Below, in pieces: positions 16,643 through 24,151 of a stretch of DNA of 64,000 bases. Where the stretch lies: positions 248,001 to 312,000 of the forward strand of contig NZ_JACHJN010000009.1 in NCBI RefSeq assembly GCF_014203665.1, written 5' to 3'. Position 1 is the first letter of the stretch; each line of letters begins with the position of its first letter. This DNA comes from Saccharothrix tamanrassetensis (GTDB lineage: Bacteria; Actinomycetota; Actinomycetes; Mycobacteriales; Pseudonocardiaceae). A program made the position numbers and the translations under genes. Below the pieces are notes generated by a model. It was not told where the DNA came from and did no database searches. It saw only the letters and a program-made list of their open reading frames with translations.

Positions 16643-16832
16643 CCGTCTGCCGGCCTCGGACGTCGGTGACCGTGGTCGGTGCGTCCGGAGGTCGGGCGGT
16701 CGGGCGGTGGCCAGGCGGGGCAGGGCGGTGGTGAGGCGGTGGTCGGGCGTCGTCGCCCGCCGGAGGTAGCGTTTGCCGCTGGGGACGCGAGGCCGATTCG
16801 GGTAGCCTGCGTCAGGAGTGCGAGGGAGCACC

Positions 16833-17006
16833 ATGAACTTCGACGAGATCAAGAACAAGGCGTCCGAGCTGCTGGAGGGGAACCACGAGAAGGTGGACCA
16901 GGGCATCGACGCCGCGGCCGGTTTCATCGCCGGCAAGTTCGGTCACGACGAGCAGGTCAAGACGGTGGCCGAGAAGGCCAAGGACATCCTTCCGGGTGGA
17001 GAGTGA
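16833..17006 (+). CDS. MT0933-like small antitoxin-family protein
   Basis: ATG 16833 with GAGGGAG upstream gives 57 residues: MNFDEIKNKASELLEGN, a GIDAAAGFIAGKFG core and a KAKDILPGG end, the pattern of the MT0933-like antitoxin family (Rv0909-type). The family is named after a predicted toxin-antitoxin pair in mycobacteria, but members are often found alone and may have other roles. No toxin is adjacent; instead the TGA overlaps by four bases the GTG of a glycolipid-binding-like gene. Confidence 0.8.
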   Translation: MNFDEIKNKASELLEGNHEKVDQGIDAAAGFIAGKFGHDEQVKTVAEKAKDILPGGE

Positions 17007-17626
17007 ACTCGTTCAACACGGCTGAGCGGGTTGCCCCGGCCGGGGAGACCCGCTCTCCTTCCGCGCAGATGGTGACCTGGCAGGGCTACGACGCGCCGCG
17101 CCTCGAACAGGTCCGCTTCCTGCTGTCCGAACGCAAGCTGCGGGCCTCCGGCCGGCTGGTGACGGCGGGGCCGGACCAGCAGTACAGCGGTTCGTTCGAG
17201 GTGTCCGTCGGCGAGACCGGCGCGGTCACCCGACTGCTGCTGCGCACCGCCACGGTGTCCGAGGAACGCCAGATCTCGGTGTCCCGCTCGTCCGAGGGCG
17301 TGTGGCTGGTCGACGCGGGCTCGGGCGCGGAACGTGCCGACTTCGACGGCGCGGTGGACGTGGACGTGCAGTTCGCCGTCCTGTTCAACGCCATCCCGAT
17401 CCGCCGCCTGAACCTCCAGAACGAGCCGGGCGAACACGAACTGCCCGTCGTCTACGTGACGTTGCCCGACCTGACGGTGCGACTGGTCCGCCAGACCTAC
17501 CGGACCGTGTCGGTGGACGAGGAGCGGTCCGTGGTGTCGTTCGAGAGCGGCGACTTCCAGCAGGACATCACCGTCGACAAGGCCGGCCTCGTCCTCGACT
17601 ACCCGGGCATCGCCCACCGCATCTGA
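17003..17626 (+). CDS. Putative glycolipid-binding (DUF1089-like) protein
   Basis: GTG 17003 overlaps the upstream stop in GTGA, suggesting coupled translation; ATG 17069 (MVTWQGYDAPRLEQVRF) is where homologous proteins usually begin and is an alternative giving 185 rather than 207 residues. The sequence is a run of beta strands (WQGYDAPRLEQV, LRASGRLVTAG, YSGSFEVSV, RQISVSRSSEGVW, DVQFAVLFNAIPIRRL) consistent with the lipocalin-like fold of the DUF1089 family. It is cytoplasmic, with no signal. Ligand and function are unproven; the link to an MT0933-like protein is unexplained. Confidence 0.75.
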   Translation: MNSFNTAERVAPAGETRSPSAQMVTWQGYDAPRLEQVRFLLSERKLRASGRLVTAGPDQQYSGSFEVSVGETGAVTRLLLRTATVSEERQISVSRSSEGVWLVDAGSGAERADFDGAVDVDVQFAVLFNAIPIRRLNLQNEPGEHELPVVYVTLPDLTVRLVRQTYRTVSVDEERSVVSFESGDFQQDITVDKAGLVLDYPGIAHRI

Positions 17627-17726
17627 CCCGCCTTCAGACCACCGCTTCGGGTGAGCAAGCGCTTGCCGGTGTCCGACGCGCGCCTTGAACGCGGAACCCG
17701 ACCGCGAGCGTCTCCGAACAGCGCGA

Positions 17727-17785
17727 AGCCCTGGCTCCCGTCGTCCGGCGGGCCTACCAGGGCTCACTTCCTCGGTCGAGCGACC
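17727..17785 (-). terminator. Double hairpin, unit 1 (decayed copy)
   Basis: Hairpin a pairs AGCCCTGG (17727-17734) with CCAGGGCT (17757-17764), with an inner CCCG/CGGG stem. Hairpin b pairs GGTC (17774-17777) with GACC (17782-17785). Four of the eight outer pairs of hairpin a and one pair of b differ from unit 2 by compensatory changes on both sides. Confidence 0.65.
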
Positions 17786-17841
17786 TCGGCTGACGTAAGG
17801 CTATCGGGCGCAGCTTGATCGCGGAGTCGCTGGATCGGGGG

Positions 17842-17997
17842 ATCAGACCCGGACGGCGATGGCCATGCCCTGGCCCACCCCGACGCACGCCGCCGCGATA
17901 CCCAGACCCCCACCACGGGCTCGCAGGTGGCGGCACAAGTCGATGATCATGCGCGGCATGGAGGCGCCGAGGGGGTGGCTGTAGCCGATAGCGCCGC
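17842..17997 (-). pseudogene. Thiolase C-terminal remnant
   Basis: Read on the minus strand this encodes the last about 50 residues of a thiolase, GYSHPLGASMPRMIIDLCRH onward to the same GMAIAVRV end as the gene at 18154. The catalytic GHPLG has become SHPLG, and nothing upstream continues the frame. It is probably what is left of an upstream tandem thiolase or of a local duplication. Confidence 0.8.
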
Positions 17998-18035
17998 TGA
18001 CGAGTCCGGGCGCGAGCGTCTCCGAACAGCGCGAA

Positions 18036-18095
18036 ACCCGGGCGCCCGTCGTCCGGCGGGATCCTGCCCGGGTCCACTTCCTCGGCCTAGCGGCC
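18036..18095 (-). terminator. Double-hairpin terminator of the thiolase gene (unit 2)
   Basis: On the minus strand this lies 59 bases past the thiolase stop. Hairpin a pairs ACCCGGGC (18036-18043) with GCCCGGGT (18066-18073) around an inner CCCG/CGGG; hairpin b pairs GGCC (18084-18087) with GGCC (18092-18095). Reading minus, hairpin a is followed by TTTC. Confidence 0.7.
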
Positions 18096-18153
18096 TCGGC
18101 TGCTCCTCAGCCTACCAACTCCACCGCGGCTCGGACCTCGCTGGATCGGGGGA

Positions 18154-19344
18154 TCAGACCCGGACGGCGATGGCCATGCCCTGACCCACCCCGACGCACG
18201 CCGCCGCGATACCCAGACCCCCACCACGGGCTCGCAGGTGGCGGCACAGATCGATGATCACCCGCGGCATGGAGGCGCCGAGGGGGTGGCCGTAGGCGAT
18301 GGCACCGCCGTGGACGTTGACCTTCTCGCGGTCCACTTCGGGCAGGTGGTGCAGGACGGACAGGGCCATGGCGGCGAAGGCCTCGTTGATCTCCCAGAGG
18401 TCCACGTCGTCGCCGGAGATCTTGAGGCGGGTCAGCAGCTTCCGGATGGCGGTGACCGGGGTCAGGGTGAAGCGGTGCGGTTCGTCGGCGGTGACCGCGC
18501 TGCCGAGGATCTCGCCCAGCGGCGGGATGCCGAGGTCGTCCGCCACCGACTCGGTGCCCATCAGGACGGCTGCCGCGCCGTCGTTCAACGAGGACGAGTT
18601 GCCTGCCGTCACCGGGCCCGACTCGGAGAACGCGGACGCCAGCCTGGCCAGTCGCTCCAGCGACGTCTCCGGTCGCACGGATTCGTCACGCCGCACGGCC
18701 GTCCCGTCGCGCAGTTGCACGGGGAACGCGAAGCCGTCGTGCACCCCCGCGTCCCACGCCGCCGACGCCCGGCGGTGCGAGCGCAGGGCGTAGACGTCCA
18801 TCTGCTCCCGGGTGATGCCCAGCGCCACCGCCACGTCCTCCGCCGCCCGCCCCAGCGGCACGGTCCACTCGCTGCGCATCCGGGGGTTCACCAGGCGCCA
18901 GCCGAGCGCGGTCGACGCCTGTTCCAGCCGGTCCGGGAACGGCTTGTCCGGGCGGGCCACCACGAACGGGGCCCGGCTCATGCCCTCCACGCCGCCGGCG
19001 ACCAGCAGCTCGGCGTCGCCCATCGCCAGCGTCCGACCCGCCTGCACGATGGCCTCGCCGCCGGACGCGCACAGCCGGTTCACGGCCACGCCCGGCACGG
19101 TCGGGGGCAGGCCCGCCAGCAGCGCCGCCATCCGGCCGACGTCGCGGTTCTCCTCGCCGGCACCGTTGGTGTTGCCCAGCAGCACGTCCTCCACCCGCGC
19201 CGGGTCCACCTGGTGTCTGCGCAGCAGCTCGGTGATCGGCAGCGCGGCCAGGTCGTCCACGCGCACCCCGGACAACCCGCCGCGGTAGCGGCCGAACGGG
19301 GTGCGGGCGGCGTCGAGGATCAGCGGGCGGTGCATGGAACTCAT
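18154..19344 (-). CDS. Acetyl-CoA acyltransferase (thiolase)
   Basis: The 396-residue enzyme starts at ATG 19344 (a second ATG three codons later is possible). Thiolase marks: nucleophile Cys92 in NRLCASGGEAI, GNSSSLNDGAAAVLM, NEAFAAMAL, GGAIAYGHPLGAS with the active-site His, and the C-terminal CVGVGQGMA with the second Cys. It condenses or cleaves acyl-CoA with CoA in fatty-acid or aromatic (beta-ketoadipate) degradation; the closest feel is an acetyl-CoA acetyltransferase of the degradative type. It is not next to other beta-oxidation genes. Its 3' end and terminator are duplicated downstream. Confidence 0.9.
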   Translation of the reverse strand: MSSMHRPLILDAARTPFGRYRGGLSGVRVDDLAALPITELLRRHQVDPARVEDVLLGNTNGAGEENRDVGRMAALLAGLPPTVPGVAVNRLCASGGEAIVQAGRTLAMGDAELLVAGGVEGMSRAPFVVARPDKPFPDRLEQASTALGWRLVNPRMRSEWTVPLGRAAEDVAVALGITREQMDVYALRSHRRASAAWDAGVHDGFAFPVQLRDGTAVRRDESVRPETSLERLARLASAFSESGPVTAGNSSSLNDGAAAVLMGTESVADDLGIPPLGEILGSAVTADEPHRFTLTPVTAIRKLLTRLKISGDDVDLWEINEAFAAMALSVLHHLPEVDREKVNVHGGAIAYGHPLGASMPRVIIDLCRHLRARGGGLGIAAACVGVGQGMAIAVRV

Positions 19345-19376
19345 CTTGTCACCGGATGGCGGAAAGTCACGATTCG

Positions 19377-21197
19377 TCACTGACCGACGAAGAACGGCAC
19401 GAACGCCGACGTCGGTCGCACGTCCGGGGACGTGCTGAACAGCTTGACCTCGATCATGTGCGGGCCGAAGGACAACCCGCCGGTGTTCAGCGCCAGCCGG
19501 TACACCCCGGCCACGCCCGGCCCGCCCAGGTCCGTCGGCACGGCCGCCACCCGGTCGCCGTCCAGCCGCACGGTGAAGCCGGCCAGCCCCGCCAGCCCGG
19601 CCCCGCGCTGCCCGGACCGGCCGTCCAGGGTCAGGTCGAACACCACCCGGCCGCGCCGGATCGGCGAACCCTCCGGCACCGGGCGACCGCCGGCGTCCAG
19701 CACCGTCCCGTTCGCCCGCGCGAGGACCTGCTCCAGGCCGCTCAACGGCACCTTGTCCACGCTCGGCTTCGGCGCGGGCGGCGCGTCGGGTGCGGGGGCG
19801 AGTTCCAGGTCGACGTGCGTCGCCTGCACCCGGACGCCGGTCAGCACGGTCACCGGTAACCGGTCGCCGTCCAGGACCAGCGCCGACGCGGGCAGGTCCG
19901 CCACCACCGGGTAGCCCACCGTCTCCCGCCACGGCGCTCCCGGCACGGCCGGCCGCAGCGGCACCCGCGTGTCGCCGACGGCCAGGGCGAACTCCGGCGC
20001 GGTCGGCGAGGGGTCGGTGTGCAGCAGGGTCATCCGCAGCAGGCCGCCGGTCACCCCGCGCAGCGGCGTCCCGGTGGACGGGGCGGCGTCGGGCGCGACC
20101 GCGACCCGCACCTCCGGCGACGGCACGAACGGGGGCGCGGCGGCCGGGGCGGCGTCGAACGCGACCAGGCTGACGTTCACCCGCTGCCCGGTCGGCCCGG
20201 ACACCGAGACCAGCGCGGTCGCCTCCCGCCAGCGCGGCACCGCCGGACTGGTCGCCACCACCTCGCCGTCCAGCAGCACCCGCGCGCCGTCGCGGCGCAG
20301 CGCCAACTCCCAGCGGTGGCTCAGGCCCTGCTCCAACGTCGGCACCGCGCGGGTGGACGTGGTCGGCGTGCCCTCGGCGGTCAGCACGTCGACGGACGTC
20401 TTGCCGTTGCCGCTCATCACCCGCAGCCGGATGGCGTCCGGCGGCAGGCCGTGGCCGCTCACCGTGCTCACCGGGCCGGGCACCAGGTCGACGGCCAGCT
20501 CCCCGTCCGCGCCCGGCGCGTCCGTCTCCACGATGAACCGCCCCAGGTCGTCGGCGTCCCGCAGCACGAACGGCGTCCGCGACCGCAGCGAGGCGGCCGC
20601 CGCCGCGCAGTTGCTGCTGATCACCAGCCGCGCCCCGTCGTCGCCCTGGCCCGGGGTGGCGCGGGCGCAGTTCGTCCTGGTCGCGAGCCGCCACCGGGTC
20701 GGGTCCGGCGCGTCCGGCCGGTCGAACCTGTCGAGCAGCGCGTACTCGCCGAGGTCGGGTGTGCGCGAGGTGCCCTCGGCGCGGGAGGGCTCCGAGCGCT
20801 GGCCGAACGCGTCCACCGCCCGCACCTCCACCTGGTACCGGACGCCGTCGTCCAGCCCGTCGAGCTGGGTGGCGGACTGGGCGATGAGCTTCGTGCGGTC
20901 GAGCCTGCCGTCCCGGCCCCAGCGCACCTCGTAGCCGGGCGCCTCCTTCCCGGACCACCGCACCTGGAGCCGGCGCGGCCCGGGCACCACCCGCAGGTCG
21001 GCGGGCTGCTCCGGCGGCGCGCCCGGCGTCGACACCAGCACGCCTTCGGCGGCGAACGGCGCGAGGGACGTCGGAGGTGGCGCGGACGTGCTGGCGCGGG
21101 GGTTCGGATCACCCGTCCCGGTGCTCCGCAGGACCGCCACCACCCCGCCGAACAGCACCACACCAGCGGCGATGGCGGCGATCCGGCGACGGTGCAT
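19377..21197 (-). CDS. Membrane-anchored exported FN3 protein A
   Basis: 606 residues. MHRRRIAAIAAGVVLFGG... is a signal anchor, followed by a Pro/Thr/Ser-rich linker (about 28-65). A fibronectin type III-like domain (about 65-145) has PADLRVVPGPRRLQVRW, GYEVRWG and YQVEVRAVDAFGQRSEPS. After it comes a jelly-roll-like region (about 150-350) with DRFDRPDAPDPTRWRLA, as in concanavalin-like folds with two Cys. The remainder is strand-rich and unassigned. It shares domain order and length with the gene at 21265. No catalytic residues are evident. Probably an extracytoplasmic binding protein of unknown role. The gap of 67 bp to its upstream paralogue suggests co-transcription. Confidence 0.7.
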   Translation of the reverse strand: MHRRRIAAIAAGVVLFGGVVAVLRSTGTGDPNPRASTSAPPPTSLAPFAAEGVLVSTPGAPPEQPADLRVVPGPRRLQVRWSGKEAPGYEVRWGRDGRLDRTKLIAQSATQLDGLDDGVRYQVEVRAVDAFGQRSEPSRAEGTSRTPDLGEYALLDRFDRPDAPDPTRWRLATRTNCARATPGQGDDGARLVISSNCAAAAASLRSRTPFVLRDADDLGRFIVETDAPGADGELAVDLVPGPVSTVSGHGLPPDAIRLRVMSGNGKTSVDVLTAEGTPTTSTRAVPTLEQGLSHRWELALRRDGARVLLDGEVVATSPAVPRWREATALVSVSGPTGQRVNVSLVAFDAAPAAAPPFVPSPEVRVAVAPDAAPSTGTPLRGVTGGLLRMTLLHTDPSPTAPEFALAVGDTRVPLRPAVPGAPWRETVGYPVVADLPASALVLDGDRLPVTVLTGVRVQATHVDLELAPAPDAPPAPKPSVDKVPLSGLEQVLARANGTVLDAGGRPVPEGSPIRRGRVVFDLTLDGRSGQRGAGLAGLAGFTVRLDGDRVAAVPTDLGGPGVAGVYRLALNTGGLSFGPHMIEVKLFSTSPDVRPTSAFVPFFVGQ

Positions 21198-21264
21198 GGC
21201 GTCAAGCTATGTCAAGCCACCCGGTCGGGGTGATCGCGGTCACTAGGCGTTGCGCACCCGATAC

Positions 21265-23040
21265 CTACGGCGGGCCGATCTCGAACGACCGCGACGCGCT
21301 CCGGGTCTCCAGCCGCTCGTCCACCGGGAGCACCCGCACGTCCACCTTGTGGCCGCCGACGGTCACCCCGTTCAGGTCCAGCAGGAACTCGTGCCGCCCG
21401 CCCGCCGCCCGCCCGGTGGGCAGCACGGCGAGCCGCTGCCCGTCCAGGTCGACCTCGACGCCCTTGATCCCGGCGATCTCCCGCTCGGTGGTGGTGAGCA
21501 GCTCGACCACGATCCGCGCCCGTCCGCCGCGCGGGAACCGGTCGGTGGCGCCGGTGTCGTGCAGGACGGCCACGGCCGGCGGCGGCACCTCCGGGTCCGG
21601 CAGCTCCCGGTCGGTGACCTTGGGCAGCACCCGACGGGCGGCGGCTCGGCCGTCGTCGACCACCAGGTGCGAGCCGTTCACCAGGACCTTCTGCGTCGCC
21701 CGCAGTCGGACCGAGGTGTTCCCGGTGGGCTCCGGCAGCGGGAAGTCGGCGTACACCCAGGCCGACCTGATCGACACCGGGTCGTCGGACGGCGGCATGA
21801 ACGCGGCCGGCGCGGACCGCCCGCCGAACTCCACCGTGATGGGGACGTCGCGGACGTCCGACTTCACCGAGACCACCGCCGCCACGACCCGCACGGAGTC
21901 GCCGCCCTCCAGCCGCCGGGCGGGCGTGGCACCCAGCTCGGCCGAGTCGGTCTCCCCGGCACCGGCCCCCAGCGGCACGACCGACGCCGGGACGGGGCTC
22001 TCCGGCGCGCCGCCCACCCCGAACGCGTCGAGCCGGGTCTGCTGGATGTTGCGGAACGCCAACCGGGGCCGGACGACCGTCCACGGCACCGCGACCGACG
22101 CCGCGGCCAGCGCTTCACCGTCCCGCAGCGCCACGACGGCGTCGGGCAGGACGCGCAGTTCCCAGCGGTGCCGGACGCCGGGCGTGGGCGGCGGGGACGT
22201 GCCGCCCACCGGGACCACCCGGGACGTGGTCGGCACGCCCGAACCCGTGTCGAAGCTCGCGCCGTGCGGGGTGATGCGCAGGACCAGCGAGCCCGGCGGG
22301 TACGGCTCGGACAGGTGCCCGATGTCGTGGAACGGCTCCGGCAGCAGCGCCACCACCAGCTCGCCGTCACCCCGGACCGTGCTCGGCCCGTCGGTGGTGA
22401 GCACGACCCGGCCCACCGCGCCGTCCTCGCCCGGCACGCCCAGCCGCAGCGGGACGTTCGACTGGAGGTCCAGCACGTCGCAGGTGACCTCCAGCCGCTT
22501 GCCGTTCAGGGGGCGCAGGCCCAGGCAATCGTCACCCGAGCCGAACACCCGCCAGCGGTGCGGGCCCAGCGCCTCCGCGCCGTCGAACACGTCGATCGGC
22601 TGGACCAGCTGCTCGACCCACTTCCCGTCGTGGGCGAGCCGGGGCACCGCCTTCGCCACGGCGGGCTCGGACCGCACACCCAGCCCGTCCACCGCGCGGA
22701 CCTCCACGGTGATCTCGGCGTCGGCGTCCAGGTCGGTCAGCTCGGCCTCGGTCGCCTGCACCAGCCGGGTCCGCCCGGCCCACCGGACCTCGAACCCGCC
22801 GTACGCGACCCCGCCGGTGGCCGTCCAGGTGGCCCGCAGACTCGTCCGGTCGGGGGCGGTGAGCTTCAGGTCCGTGGGTGCGGTCAGCGGTCGGCTGTCC
22901 GCGACGTACTGGACCCGGTCGTCCAGGAACTCGCCGAACTCGCGCGGGAAGGGCTGCGTCGACCCGTCGCGCAACACCACGACCGCGCCCGCCACCAGCA
23001 CCGCACCGCCGAGCCACCCCACAAGCCTGCGACGCTCCAC
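21265..23040 (-). CDS. Membrane-anchored exported FN3 protein B (paralogue of A)
   Basis: 591 residues with the same plan as the gene at 19377. A signal anchor (MERRRLVGWLGGAVLVAGAV) is followed by an FN3-like domain (about 52-130; LKLTAPDRTSLRATW, GFEVRWAG, VEVRAVDGLGVRSEPA). A jelly-roll-like part (IDVFDGAEALGPHRWRVFG ... HRWELRVLPDAVVALRDG) matches HRWELALRRDGARVLLDG in A, and the C-terminal strand region ends with an ETRSASRSFEIG strand. It starts nine bases after the tyrA stop, so it is probably translated from the tyrA transcript. The tandem pair must come from duplication followed by strong divergence. Function unknown. Confidence 0.7.
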   Translation of the reverse strand: MERRRLVGWLGGAVLVAGAVVVLRDGSTQPFPREFGEFLDDRVQYVADSRPLTAPTDLKLTAPDRTSLRATWTATGGVAYGGFEVRWAGRTRLVQATEAELTDLDADAEITVEVRAVDGLGVRSEPAVAKAVPRLAHDGKWVEQLVQPIDVFDGAEALGPHRWRVFGSGDDCLGLRPLNGKRLEVTCDVLDLQSNVPLRLGVPGEDGAVGRVVLTTDGPSTVRGDGELVVALLPEPFHDIGHLSEPYPPGSLVLRITPHGASFDTGSGVPTTSRVVPVGGTSPPPTPGVRHRWELRVLPDAVVALRDGEALAAASVAVPWTVVRPRLAFRNIQQTRLDAFGVGGAPESPVPASVVPLGAGAGETDSAELGATPARRLEGGDSVRVVAAVVSVKSDVRDVPITVEFGGRSAPAAFMPPSDDPVSIRSAWVYADFPLPEPTGNTSVRLRATQKVLVNGSHLVVDDGRAAARRVLPKVTDRELPDPEVPPPAVAVLHDTGATDRFPRGGRARIVVELLTTTEREIAGIKGVEVDLDGQRLAVLPTGRAAGGRHEFLLDLNGVTVGGHKVDVRVLPVDERLETRSASRSFEIGPP

Positions 23041-23049
23041 CCGTCGACT

Positions 23050-24015
23050 CTATGAGGTGCGCGCGAGTGCGGTGCTTCCGTTCAGAGCAACGACCCGTCC
23101 GCCGCGCGACCCCAGGGCACGCAGGGCTTCGAGCGCCTTGGGCGAGGTCAGGTCGATGGTCACGTCGACGAGGTCGGCGGACTGGACGTCGTGCAACGCC
23201 TGCCGCGCCTGGTGACCCGCGTCGATCGTCTTGGCCAGCCCGCCGGTCGACGCCAGCGAGCCGCGCGCCGCACCCAGCCTGCCCAGCGCGTCGTCCACGG
23301 CGTCCAGCAGCGCGGACCGGTTGCCCTCGCACATCGCGCGGACGAGTTCCGGGCGGCTGCCCGCCACCCTGGTGCCGTCGCCGAACGAGCCCGCCGCGAG
23401 GGCCAGGGCGAGCGGACCGCCGTCCGCGCCGACGCTGGCGAGCACGGCGGCCAGGATGTGCGGCAGGTGGGAGATGCGCGCCACCGCCGAGTCGTGCTCC
23501 GCGGCGGTGGTCGGCACGACGTGCGCCTTCGCGGCCAGGGCGAGTTCGACGACGTCGGTCAGGACGTCGAGATCGGTGCCGTCCTCGGCGGTGACGACCC
23601 AGGCGGCGTCGCGGAACAGGTCGGCGTTCCCCGCCGCCCAACCGGACGCCGACGTGCCGGCCATCGGGTGGCCGCCGACGTAGCGGGCCCGCGGGGCGAC
23701 CCGTGAGACCAGTTCGCCCACCGGGCCTTTGACACTCACCACGTCGGTGAGCCGGACCCCGGCCGGCACCCGCCGCAGCACCTCCTCCACGGCGGGCAGC
23801 GGCACCGCGACCACCACCAGGGCGTCCCGGTCCTGTGCCCGCGCCAGTGCGCCGCCGAGGTCCAGGACGTCGAAGCCGTCCGCCCGGGCCGCGTCCGCGT
23901 CCTGCGCCGACGCGGTGACACCCCACACCACCCGCCCGGCCGCGGCTGCGGCGCGCAGCACCGATCCGCCGATCAAGCCCAGTCCGACCACGCACACGTC
24001 ACGCACGGGGCTCAT
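23050..24015 (-). CDS. tyrA: Prephenate dehydrogenase
   Basis: ATG 24015 is chosen over in-frame upstream codons because GGCAGG precedes it and the Rossmann motif VVGLGLIGGS then starts at residue 7. The 321-residue protein has the family blocks DVVSVKGPV, GGHPMAGTSASGW (prephenate-binding His) and HDSAVARISHLPHILAA. It oxidatively decarboxylates prephenate to 4-hydroxyphenylpyruvate with NAD(P) in tyrosine synthesis. An ACT-like tail is not evident; the C-terminal 90 residues are helical. It heads a minus-strand unit with the FN3 genes, an odd pairing. Confidence 0.88.
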   Translation of the reverse strand: MSPVRDVCVVGLGLIGGSVLRAAAAAGRVVWGVTASAQDADAARADGFDVLDLGGALARAQDRDALVVVAVPLPAVEEVLRRVPAGVRLTDVVSVKGPVGELVSRVAPRARYVGGHPMAGTSASGWAAGNADLFRDAAWVVTAEDGTDLDVLTDVVELALAAKAHVVPTTAAEHDSAVARISHLPHILAAVLASVGADGGPLALALAAGSFGDGTRVAGSRPELVRAMCEGNRSALLDAVDDALGRLGAARGSLASTGGLAKTIDAGHQARQALHDVQSADLVDVTIDLTSPKALEALRALGSRGGRVVALNGSTALARTS

Positions 24016-24081
24016 CCTGCCGGCGACCGGCGGCAATCCCGGCAACCGACGATCAACCGCCCGCGGGCCGACGCCCCGGTG

Positions 24082-24141
24082 CCCCGACCGGTCGACCGGT
24101 CGGGGAGCGGTGGCGCGGGCGCGGGGTGGCGCGCCCGCGCC
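24082..24141 (-). terminator. 24-bp perfect palindrome plus adjoining GC hairpin
   Basis: CCCCGACCGGTCGACCGGTCGGGG fills 24082-24105 as one perfect palindrome. A second hairpin pairs GGCGCGGGCGCG (24112-24123) with 24130-24141. Both are between the M20 hydrolase stop (24152) and the tyrA start (24015), on the transcript downstream of the hydrolase. The second is a likely terminator; the first may be part of it or an operator for tyrA. Confidence 0.55.
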
Positions 24142-24151
24142 GGTCCGCCGG

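Larger units (their letters stand above)
17704..18309. repeat. Diverged tandem duplication of thiolase 3' end plus terminator
   Basis: Two units start with the identical GCGAGCGTCTCCGAACAG (17704 and 18012). Each contains a double hairpin, a variable stretch, then a thiolase 3' end read on the minus strand (17842-17997 and 18154-18309). The thiolase tails differ at roughly a dozen of 156 bases; the stretch between hairpins and tail (about 45 bases) is unrelated. The unit length is 308-312 bp. Unit 2 belongs to the live thiolase gene. Between 17627 and 18153 no other gene is seen. Confidence 0.85.

Noticed and set aside
16833-17626. Classical toxin-antitoxin operon
   Set aside because: The coupled gene resembles a glycolipid-binding fold, not a known toxin.
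18154-20958. 934-residue fusion of thiolase with an upstream domain
   Set aside because: The extension is out-of-frame FN3-protein sequence; thiolase has a proper start at 19344.
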